DNA of 5,649 bases from positions 1 through 5,649 of the forward strand of contig CALHQV010000211.1 in the NCBI GenBank assembly GCA_938038035.1, in the 5' to 3' direction. Position numbers and translations under genes: made by a program. Below the pieces are notes generated by a model that saw only the letters and a list, made by a program, of their open reading frames with translations, had not been told where the DNA came from and searched no databases. The stretch is from an uncultured Gemella sp. (GTDB lineage: Bacteria > Bacillota > Bacilli > Staphylococcales > Gemellaceae). Every line of letters starts with the position of its first letter. Position 1 is the first letter of the stretch. Shown here piece after piece: positions 1-5,625 of this stretch.

Positions 1-77
1 AGTTAAAGTTCTTCCTAAATATTATACAAATTTTTTAAAAAATATATTAATAGTCTATATCAGAAAAAATTATGAAA

Positions 78-123
78 CAATAATATTTTTTAAGAGTTAT
101 TGTACTGATAATAAATATTATTG
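78..123. repeat. AT-rich inverted repeat upstream of the korA promoter
   Basis: CAATAATATTT at 78-88 is the exact reverse complement of AAATATTATTG at 113-123 (11 bp). Inside it, GTTAT at 96-100 can pair with ATAAT at 108-112 (one G-T pair), leaving a one-sided bulge at 89-95 and a loop at 101-107. The structure ends just before the candidate -35 of korA. It could be an operator, or part of the 3' end of a gene to the left of the window. It has very little GC and no clean following T-run, so I do not call it a terminator. The pairing is seen directly; any role is inference. Confidence 0.45.
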
Positions 124-125
124 AA

Positions 126-154
126 TGGAAAAATTTTCTTAAATATGGTAAAAT
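126..154 (+). promoter_or_regulatory. Candidate sigma-A promoter of the korA operon
   Basis: An extended -10, TGG-TAAAAT, lies at 146-154 (TAAAAT at 149-154, 5 of 6 consensus bases). TGGAAA at 126-131 is a 4 of 6 match to the -35 box with a 17-base spacer. Transcription would start near 161, giving a leader of about 50 bases before the korA start at 211. It is the only good promoter seen ahead of the four-gene operon. In a region this AT-rich, chance matches are common, so confidence is moderate. Confidence 0.5.
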
Positions 155-198
155 AAAGTATTGAGAAATCAACGATTAAATTTCTAATGAAAGAGATT

Positions 199-206
199 AA
201 AGGAGA
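199..206 (+). promoter_or_regulatory. Ribosome binding site that fixes the korA start at 211
   Basis: AAAGGAGA at 199-206 sits 5 bases (206-210) upstream of ATG at 211 when counted from the end of GGAG. The in-frame ATG at 187 has no purine-rich site upstream, and the ribosome binding site lies inside the reading frame that would start there. This favours 211 over 187 as the real start. Confidence 0.85.
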
Positions 207-210
207 TTAT

Positions 211-1953
211 ATGATTAATAAATTAGGATGGGAAATTGGTGGAGAACAAGGTGAAGGGCTAGAAAGTACAGCCGAAATCTTCTCTACGGTAATAAATACA
301 CTAGGTTATCACATGTATTCTACAAGAGACTTCGCAAGTAGAATTAAAGGTGGACACAGTAATAGTAAAATTTGTATTTCAGAAGAAAGAATTAATGTTA
401 TTGACTATAAGACAGATATTCTTATAGCATTTGACCAAGCTACATTAGATAGTTATATTCCAGAATTGGATGAAAACAGTATTATTATTGCGGACGCTAA
501 AATTAAACCAGAAATTTCAGAAGAAATTAAAGGATTAGTTGCGGTATTCCCAATTACTGATTTAGCAAAAGAAATTGCAAATCCAATTATTAAAAACATT
601 ATTACGCTTGGAATTTGTTCAGCATTATTAGATATTGATTCAAAAATATTCTACGATATGATTGAAGCGAAATTTTCTAGTAAAGGTGAAGAAATAGTAA
701 ATATTAACATTCAAGCCTTCGATAAAGGTCGTGAAATTATGAATGAATTCATGACTGAAAATAATATTAATGATAAGTATTATCTAAAAAAATTAAATCC
801 AACTCACAAAAATATGTGGTTAGTTGGTAACCATGCGGCAGGTCTTGGTGCACTAGCGGCAGGATGTAGAATGTATGCAGGATATCCAATTACACCAGCT
901 ACGGAAATTATGGAATATTTATTTGATAAACTTCCACTAGTAAATGGTGCATATATCCAAACAGAAGATGAGATTGCAGCGTTAGGTGTAGCTATTGGAG
1001 CGAACTTTGCAGGAGTTCGTGCTATGACAGCTACTTCAGGGCCTGGTATCTCATTAATGACAGAGTTCTTAGGTATGGCAGCGATGGCAGAGCAACCAGT
1101 TGTTATAGTTGATGTTCAAAGGGGGGGACCTTCTTCGGGACTTCCAACAAAAACTGAGCAATCAGATATTTTCCACGCAGTTTATGGTGGAACAGGGGAT
1201 GCTTCTCGTATTGTATTAGCTCCAACATCTGTAGAAGATTGTTTCTACACTATGATTGATGCGTTCAATATGGCAGAAAAATACCAAACACCTGTTATTG
1301 TCTTAATGGATTTACAATTAGGTATGAACAAAGCTACAGTACCTAACTTTGATTTTAGTAAGGTTCAAATCGATCGTGGTAATCTATTAAAACAAGAAGA
1401 AATCACAGAAGAAGATATTATTTACTTCAAACGTTATGCGACTGATGTATTAGTTTCAAACAGAACTATTCCAGGTCAAAAAGGTGGAATCCACAACGCA
1501 AACAGTTATGAACACTCTGTAGTAGGATTACCTTCTGAGGTTAAACGTAATACAATACGTCAAAAAGAAAAACGTTCTAATAAGATTGAATCTGCATTAG
1601 TAGAAAAACCATTCGAACTAAATGAATATAATGATGAAAAAGATATTCTATTAGTAGGTGTAAATTCAACATATGGAGTTCTAAATAAAGCTGCTAAGCA
1701 ATTACAAGAACAAGGTATGAAGATTGATACTATGCACATTCGTCAAATTTACCCAGTTGCTCAGCCTATTCGTGATGCATTTGATAAATATAGAAAAATC
1801 TATATTGTTGAACATAACCACAATAAACAGTTACGTACTGTAATAGCAAGTAAATATCACAATTCAGAAAAAATTGGTAGTTTACTAAAATATAATGGAG
1901 ATATCTATTATACTCACGAACTTGTTGAACAATTACTAGAGGAGGAGAAATAA
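211..1953 (+). CDS. korA: 2-oxoacid:ferredoxin oxidoreductase, fused gamma-alpha subunit (KorA)
   Basis: KorA is the large subunit of the cytoplasmic KorAB enzyme, which oxidatively decarboxylates a 2-oxoacid (probably 2-oxoglutarate) to the acyl-CoA and passes electrons to ferredoxin. From the start at 211 the protein has 580 residues, close to the usual size of Bacilli KorA. The N-terminal gamma domain (about 1-190) carries GGEQGEG (10-16) and RIKGGHSN (44-51). The alpha domain (about 205-430) carries YPITPATEIME (225-235), TATSGPG (273-279) and RGGPSSGLPT (304-313). A transketolase-C-like domain follows (about 478-575). The frame could open at ATG 187, adding eight residues, but the ribosome binding site and the family N-terminus (a short MI..L.W start) favour 211. 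The gene is followed after one base by korB, its partner subunit. There is no ferredoxin domain. A G7 run at 1121-1127 lies in the RGGP motif without breaking the frame. The exact 2-oxoacid substrate cannot be read from sequence; pyruvate or branched-chain oxoacids are alternatives. Confidence 0.93.
   Translation: MINKLGWEIGGEQGEGLESTAEIFSTVINTLGYHMYSTRDFASRIKGGHSNSKICISEERINVIDYKTDILIAFDQATLDSYIPELDENSIIIADAKIKPEISEEIKGLVAVFPITDLAKEIANPIIKNIITLGICSALLDIDSKIFYDMIEAKFSSKGEEIVNINIQAFDKGREIMNEFMTENNINDKYYLKKLNPTHKNMWLVGNHAAGLGALAAGCRMYAGYPITPATEIMEYLFDKLPLVNGAYIQTEDEIAALGVAIGANFAGVRAMTATSGPGISLMTEFLGMAAMAEQPVVIVDVQRGGPSSGLPTKTEQSDIFHAVYGGTGDASRIVLAPTSVEDCFYTMIDAFNMAEKYQTPVIVLMDLQLGMNKATVPNFDFSKVQIDRGNLLKQEEITEEDIIYFKRYATDVLVSNRTIPGQKGGIHNANSYEHSVVGLPSEVKRNTIRQKEKRSNKIESALVEKPFELNEYNDEKDILLVGVNSTYGVLNKAAKQLQEQGMKIDTMHIRQIYPVAQPIRDAFDKYRKIYIVEHNHNKQLRTVIASKYHNSEKIGSLLKYNGDIYYTHELVEQLLEEEK
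1938..1947 (+). promoter_or_regulatory. Strong ribosome binding site supporting the TTG start of korB
   Basis: AGAGGAGGAG at 1938-1947 lies inside the last codons of korA (encoding its EEEK end) and 7-9 bases before TTG at 1955. The near-perfect site compensates for the rare start codon and suggests translation of korB is coupled to that of korA, which fits two subunits of one enzyme. Confidence 0.8.
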
Positions 1954-1954
1954 T

Positions 1955-2827
1955 TTGAAAGTAACATTAAAAGATTATAAAAACGATGTTAAGCCCGATT
2001 GGTGTGCCGGTTGTGGAGACTTCTCGGTACTTGCGGGGATAAATAGAGCTGTTGTAAATCTAGGGATTAAACCTGAAAATGTGGTAATCTCAGCAGGGAT
2101 TGGATGTTCGGGGAAAATCAGTGGATATACAAAAGCATATGGAGTTCAAGGATTACACGGACGTTCATTACCAATTGCTCAAGGGATAAAACTAGCGAAC
2201 CAAGATCTAACAGTTTTTGCTATGGGTGGAGATGGTGATGGATATGCTATCGGGATTGGACATGCTGTTCATGCTATGAAACGTAATGTAAACATGACAT
2301 ATGTAGTAATGGATAACCAACTTTACGCATTAACAAAAGGTCAAATGTCTCCTAAATCTGATGAAGGTTTAGTAACGACAACAACTTTAGAGGGTGTAAT
2401 GGAAAAACCATTATCAGCTATGAAAATTGCCTTATCTTGTGAAGTTACATTCTTAGCGCAAGCATTCACAGGTGACATGAAAGAAATGATGCAAATCTTC
2501 GAAGAAGCTGTTAACCATGATGGATTCTCACTAGTTAACGTGTTTAGTCCATGTAAAACATATAACTACAAAAACACACCAGCGTGGTATAAAGAACACT
2601 TAACAAAACTTTCTGATATCGAAGGTTATGATAATACTAATAAATTAGAAGCGTATAGAGTCTTAGAAGAATACAACGACCTTGTAACAGGGGTAATTTA
2701 CAAAAATGAGAAAAAACCTCATTACGAAGACACTTTACGCAATTATAAACGAGATGAACCTATTGCTCATCAAAATCTAGAACTTAGTGAGGAATTATTT
2801 AACTCGTTATGTGATGAATTCAGATAA
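1955..2827 (+). CDS. korB: 2-oxoacid:ferredoxin oxidoreductase, beta subunit (KorB), TTG start
   Basis: KorB is the thiamine-diphosphate- and iron-sulfur-binding subunit that performs the decarboxylation with KorA. The protein has 290 residues, normal for the family. WCAGCGDF gives C17 and C20, GIGCSGK gives C51, and SPCKTYN gives C200: the four cysteines expected to hold the single [4Fe-4S] cluster of two-subunit OFORs. The thiamine-diphosphate/Mg motif is GGDGDGYAIG (91-100) followed by DNQLYALTKGQ (120-130). HGR (68-70) and LPIAQG (72-77) are also typical. Translation begins at TTG, backed by a strong ribosome binding site within the korA end; the resulting N-terminus (MKVTLKDYKNDVKPDWC) lines up with what I recall of staphylococcal KorB. 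The enzyme should be oxygen-sensitive through its cluster. No ferredoxin gene is in the window, so the electron acceptor is encoded elsewhere. All cofactor residues are intact, so the subunit looks functional. Confidence 0.95.
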   Translation: MKVTLKDYKNDVKPDWCAGCGDFSVLAGINRAVVNLGIKPENVVISAGIGCSGKISGYTKAYGVQGLHGRSLPIAQGIKLANQDLTVFAMGGDGDGYAIGIGHAVHAMKRNVNMTYVVMDNQLYALTKGQMSPKSDEGLVTTTTLEGVMEKPLSAMKIALSCEVTFLAQAFTGDMKEMMQIFEEAVNHDGFSLVNVFSPCKTYNYKNTPAWYKEHLTKLSDIEGYDNTNKLEAYRVLEEYNDLVTGVIYKNEKKPHYEDTLRNYKRDEPIAHQNLELSEELFNSLCDEFR

Positions 2828-2837
2828 GAGGTAAAAT

Positions 2838-3107
2838 ATGAAAATTAAAAAAATATTATTACCATTAGCTGCTGCTTATGTAGGGTATCGTGTTTATCAA
2901 AAAACAGAAGAGCAAGAATTAAATAATGATCACATAGATAGGTGTAGAAACAAATTAATCGCATTAGGTTACGATGTTATAGATAGCTATACGCTAAACT
3001 TAAAAGAAAACTCATATTTAATGTTCTATTTTGACAATAACAATATCGAATATGAAGTACGTTATGATAAAGAAAGTGAAACAATAGAGTACATAAAAGA
3101 GGTATAA
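2838..3107 (+). CDS. Small membrane-anchored PepSY-like protein
   Basis: This 89-residue protein starts with a lysine-rich MKIKK and a short hydrophobic stretch (about 6-17, ILLPLAAAYVGY), which looks like an N-terminal membrane anchor or uncleaved signal; it has no lipobox cysteine. An acidic linker (23-31) leads to a small domain (about 33-87) in which a helix (IDRCRNKLIALGYDV) is followed by alternating strand-like segments with charged turns, ending YEVRYDKESETIEYI. That pattern resembles a single PepSY domain, whose usual end is yEV.vd..tG.i, but the glycine is replaced. Its position directly before an M42 aminopeptidase gene recalls B. subtilis ytzB (PepSY) beside ytoP (M42). GAGG at 2828-2831 serves as ribosome binding site. 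The gene lies 10 bases after korB and 4 before pepA, so it is co-transcribed. PepSY domains are often linked to peptidase inhibition, but the role here is unknown. Confidence 0.8.
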   Translation: MKIKKILLPLAAAYVGYRVYQKTEEQELNNDHIDRCRNKLIALGYDVIDSYTLNLKENSYLMFYFDNNNIEYEVRYDKESETIEYIKEV

Positions 3108-3111
3108 GAAA

Positions 3112-4173
3112 ATGAGTAAATCAATAGAAAGATTCAGAGAATTAACAATGTTAGACGGAACATCAGGATTTGAAAGTGAAATTTCAAAATATTTAGAAGA
3201 AAATTTATCTAAATATGCTGATGAGATTAAGTTCGATAATCTTGGTGGAATCTATGCTATTAAAAAGTCCAAAAAAGAAAATGCTAAGACAGTTATGATT
3301 TCAGCTCACATGGATGAAGTTGGATTTATTGTAACTAAAGTATTACCAAACGGTATGCTTAAATTCGAAACACTTGGTGGTTTTAGGGAAGATGTTCTTT
3401 TAGCTCAAACTTACACAGTAACTTCATATGAAGGGAAAAAATTCACTGGAGTAATAGGGTCAATTCCTAAACACTTCACTGCAGGAGTAGCGCAAAATGT
3501 AAAAATTAGCGATATGACTATAGATGTAGGTGCATCTTCAAGAGAAGAAGCTTTAGAAATGGGAATTCGCGAAGGAGCATTTGTTACACCAAAAACAACA
3601 TTCGAACAACTTACTGAAAATAGATTTATGAGTAAAGCTGTTGATAACCGTTACGGATGTGTAATTATTACAGAAATCTTAGAAGAATTTGCTGAAAAAG
3701 AATTAGACTTCAATCTAGTAGTTTGTGCTACTGTTCAAGAAGAAGTAGGTCTTCGTGGAGCAACTGTGGCAGCAAATATGATTAAACCCGATGTATGTTT
3801 CGTTGTAGACTGTAGTCCAGCAAACGATATGGATGGAAAAGAAACTAGTAACGGACGCTTAGGAGAAGGATTCTTGGTAAGATTAGTTGATAGAACTATG
3901 GTACTTCGTGCTAATATGAGAGAAAAAATCGTTTCACTTGCTGAAGAAAATGGAATTAAATACCAATACTTCACTTCACCAGGAGGAACAGATGCTGGTA
4001 ATATTCATCAAGCATTAAATGGTATTCCAACTACTGTAATTGGTATTTGTGCACGTTATATTCACACTCACAATGCAGTATTCGATATCCGTGACTACTA
4101 CGCAGCTAAAGCAATTTTAGGAAAATTATTAGAAACTATCGATGATAAATTCATTGAAGATGTAAGAAAATAA
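3112..4173 (+). CDS. pepA: M42 family glutamyl aminopeptidase (PepA)
   Basis: PepA is a cytoplasmic dinuclear metalloaminopeptidase that removes N-terminal Glu or Asp from peptides; M42 enzymes usually form large tetrahedral dodecamers. At 353 residues it is the normal length. The expected active-site residues are visible: H66 and D68 in SAHMDEVGF, D178 in AVDNRYG, E210/E211 in QEEVGLRG (general base and metal ligand), D233 in VDCSPA, and H318 in RYIHTHN. NGRLGEG (247-253) and SPGGTDAG (approximately 288-295) match Lactococcus lactis PepA as I recall it, as does the N-terminal TSGFE. AGAGG at 3098-3102 is a ribosome binding site 9 bases before ATG. The gene closes the operon and runs straight into a strong terminator. 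It is unrelated to the leucyl aminopeptidase (M17) that shares the name pepA. M42 members vary in specificity (some are deblocking or leucyl aminopeptidases), so Glu/Asp preference is inferred from resemblance. Confidence 0.93.
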   Translation: MSKSIERFRELTMLDGTSGFESEISKYLEENLSKYADEIKFDNLGGIYAIKKSKKENAKTVMISAHMDEVGFIVTKVLPNGMLKFETLGGFREDVLLAQTYTVTSYEGKKFTGVIGSIPKHFTAGVAQNVKISDMTIDVGASSREEALEMGIREGAFVTPKTTFEQLTENRFMSKAVDNRYGCVIITEILEEFAEKELDFNLVVCATVQEEVGLRGATVAANMIKPDVCFVVDCSPANDMDGKETSNGRLGEGFLVRLVDRTMVLRANMREKIVSLAEENGIKYQYFTSPGGTDAGNIHQALNGIPTTVIGICARYIHTHNAVFDIRDYYAAKAILGKLLETIDDKFIEDVRK

Positions 4174-4214
4174 AAAGAAAAATGAGGATAGAAAAATTTC
4201 TATCCTCATTTTTT
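4172..4214. terminator. Bidirectional intrinsic terminator between convergent genes
   Basis: A near-perfect hairpin pairs 4178-4194 with 4197-4213. The arms contain ATGAGGATAGAAA and TTTCTATCCTCAT around a two-base centre (in RNA the loop will open wider). An A-rich flank lies on the left (4172-4182) and six T on the right (4209-4214), so it can terminate both the pepA operon on the + strand and the SEDS gene on the - strand. The stem reaches position 4213, the last base of the SEDS stop codon (4213-4215), so that gene has practically no separate 3' untranslated region. Confidence 0.92.
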
Positions 4215-5496
4215 ATCTTTTTCTTTTACTTCTTCTATATTGTTGAGGTTCTTCCTCATAATAGTTATTGTTGTTATTCTCGTATACAGGATCTAAAGGA
4301 TGAGAATCATCAATATATTGAGATTCATCATATTCTTCTTCGTAGCTTTCATAATATTCATCTTCCATATATTCTTCGTGTATAGTAGCATTAATTTTAA
4401 CAATTATTCCGAAGAGAATACTGTTAGCGATTAATGAACTTCCACCATAACTTATAAATGGCATACTTATACCAATTACAGGAATAATACTAAGTGTTGA
4501 AAAAATATTGATGAAGAATGAGAAACAAAAACTACAAATAGCTAATAAAATAAAGTAGTAGCTGTAGTTACCTTGCTCGCATTTTTTCATTATATTGAAT
4601 AATCTTAGAATAAATATAAAGAAGATAATTAGAAATATTGCTGCACCAATAAATCCAAAGTTCTTAGCAACTATAGAAAAGATAAAATCATTAAATTGTT
4701 CATCTATATAGTTTTTATTTTTAGCGAATGTACCTGTAAGTCCACCTAATTTAATCTCACTAAGAACTTGAGTGATTTGGTAAGAGTAATCTAGCTTGTA
4801 AGCTTCAGGATTTAACCATGAAAGGATACGATTAAGCTGATAAGATTTTAATCCAACTAGACTTAGAAGTCTTGGGAAATATAAGGCAGCAAGAATAATA
4901 ATTGCTAATCCAGCTATTACTACAGAGTAGATTCTGAATAATGTCTTCCCTTTATTACAAACTAAAAATACTAAACCTAAGAATAAAAAGATGAAAAATA
5001 AACCATTACCTAAGTCATTCTCTTTTAGAACTAGTACGAATGGTATTGAAATTATTAATGATATTTTTAAAAGTTTTACAGTGTCGGTATTATCTTTAAA
5101 ACTCTTTTCTTTTATCAACATACTAATCATAGCTACTGTGGCTATTTTACCAAATTCAGATGGTTGTAAGGTGAATAGTCCGAGATTGTACCAGCTACGT
5201 GCACCATTTACGATAGGAGCAAAATTATTGGGTACTAAGAATATTCCAACCAAAAGAACTAGTGCGAATAAATAGAATGCTATAGAGAATTTTTCTATAT
5301 AATCTATTGGTATTTTCTGAAGTAAATATATTATTCCAAGACCAATTAAATAGAAAACAAATTGCTTAAGGAATAATGTAGGTGTTTTATTGTTATTATA
5401 TTCAGCTAGTAATATAAATAATAAACTAGAAAAGCTAAATATAAAATAAAAAATCAATATCGATAAATTTGTTTTATTTTTTATGAAATTTAACAT
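4213..5496 (-). CDS. rodA: RodA-like SEDS peptidoglycan polymerase with acidic C-terminal tail
   Basis: SEDS proteins polymerise lipid II into glycan strands in the membrane, working with a class B penicillin-binding protein. The 427-residue protein has about ten membrane segments (roughly 12-31, 42-60, 68-88, 113-128, 143-158, 163-180, 187-206, 282-302, 313-336, 347-370). Family motifs are GARSWYNLG (98-106), QPSEFGK (111-117), ENDLGNG (159-165), YQLNRILSWLNPE (219-231), NDFIFS (269-274) and PFISYGGSS (346-354). W102 and D270 match the Trp and catalytic Asp known from B. subtilis RodA. ARSW rather than ARRW favours RodA over FtsW, but this is not decisive. Some usually conserved positions differ: K278-N279 where two Glu are common, N160 for Pro, and a drifted 330-345 segment. 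The tail 374-427 is rich in Glu, Asp, Tyr and Asn and ends RRSKRKR. AAAGGAG at 5504-5510 lies 7 bases before ATG. The partner penicillin-binding protein is not in the window. Confidence 0.9.
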   Translation of the reverse strand: MLNFIKNKTNLSILIFYFIFSFSSLLFILLAEYNNNKTPTLFLKQFVFYLIGLGIIYLLQKIPIDYIEKFSIAFYLFALVLLVGIFLVPNNFAPIVNGARSWYNLGLFTLQPSEFGKIATVAMISMLIKEKSFKDNTDTVKLLKISLIISIPFVLVLKENDLGNGLFFIFLFLGLVFLVCNKGKTLFRIYSVVIAGLAIIILAALYFPRLLSLVGLKSYQLNRILSWLNPEAYKLDYSYQITQVLSEIKLGGLTGTFAKNKNYIDEQFNDFIFSIVAKNFGFIGAAIFLIIFFIFILRLFNIMKKCEQGNYSYYFILLAICSFCFSFFINIFSTLSIIPVIGISMPFISYGGSSLIANSILFGIIVKINATIHEEYMEDEYYESYEEEYDESQYIDDSHPLDPVYENNNNNYYEEEPQQYRRSKRKR

Positions 5497-5516
5497 AAGT
5501 CAACTCCTTTGTTGTA

Positions 5517-5545
5517 ATTATACAATATTGAAAGGATATAAGCAA
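5517..5545 (-). promoter_or_regulatory. Candidate sigma-A promoter of the SEDS (rodA-like) gene
   Basis: Read on the - strand, TTGCTT (5545-5540) and a perfect TATAAT (5522-5517) are separated by exactly 17 bases. Transcription would start near 5510, at or just before the AAAGGAG ribosome binding site, giving a very short leader of about 14 bases. The -10 is embedded in a small inverted repeat, TTGTA-N4-TACAA (5512-5525), which could bind a repressor. The -35 is weak (3 of 6), so an upstream activator is possible. Confidence 0.65.
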
Positions 5546-5546
5546 C

Positions 5547-5574
5547 TTATGAGAAATCTACTATGAGAAATCTA
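5547..5574. repeat. Perfect 14-base tandem duplication beside the rodA promoter
   Basis: TATGAGAAATCTA occurs at 5548-5560 and again at 5562-5574, a period of 14 bases with only the spacer base differing (T at 5547, C at 5561). It begins 2 bases upstream of the -35 box of the - strand promoter, where an activator would bind. The core TGAGAAATC also occurs once at 162-170, near the predicted korA transcription start. It may be a regulatory direct repeat or a chance slippage duplication. Confidence 0.7.
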
Positions 5575-5595
5575 TTAAAGAGAGTTGAAATTCTA

Positions 5596-5625
5596 TTGTT
5601 ATATATATTGTACATATAGTAACAA
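5596..5625 (-). promoter_or_regulatory. Possible distal promoter / inverted repeat upstream of rodA
   Basis: TTGTTA at 5596-5601 and TAACAA at 5620-5625 form a perfect 6-bp inverted repeat with 18 bases between. On the - strand the same bases read as a -35-like TTGTTA (5625-5620), a 16-base spacer and a -10-like TATAAC (5603-5598), so this could be a second, distal promoter. TGTACA at 5609-5614 sits in the centre. The region is so AT-rich that chance is a serious alternative. The remaining bases to 5649 show nothing I can name. Confidence 0.25.

Noticed and set aside
28..52. ATTTTTTAAAAAAT-like palindrome as a terminator of a gene to the left.
   Set aside because: It contains no GC pairs and would not form a stable terminator hairpin.
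187..210. Alternative upstream ATG start for korA at 187, adding eight residues.
   Set aside because: No ribosome binding site precedes 187, while AAAGGAGA sits at the right distance from ATG 211, and the family N-terminus fits 211.
3735..3974. Open frame on the - strand inside pepA.
   Set aside because: It is antisense to conserved M42 active-site motifs, has no recognisable domain or ribosome binding site, and the + strand protein is clearly real.
4182..4385. Open + strand frame starting in the terminator and running over the SEDS tail.
   Set aside because: It begins inside the terminator stem, encodes low-complexity Phe/Tyr-rich protein antisense to the acidic tail, and has no family resemblance.
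4991..5275. Open + strand frame inside the SEDS gene.
   Set aside because: It is antisense to well-conserved SEDS motifs (QPSEF, DLG) and shows no domain or translation signal of its own.
5512..5525. WalR-type box (TGTAAT-N5-TGTAAT) near the rodA promoter.
   Set aside because: TGTAAT is present at 5513-5518 region only once; the second half-site in direct orientation is missing, so only a small inverted repeat remains.
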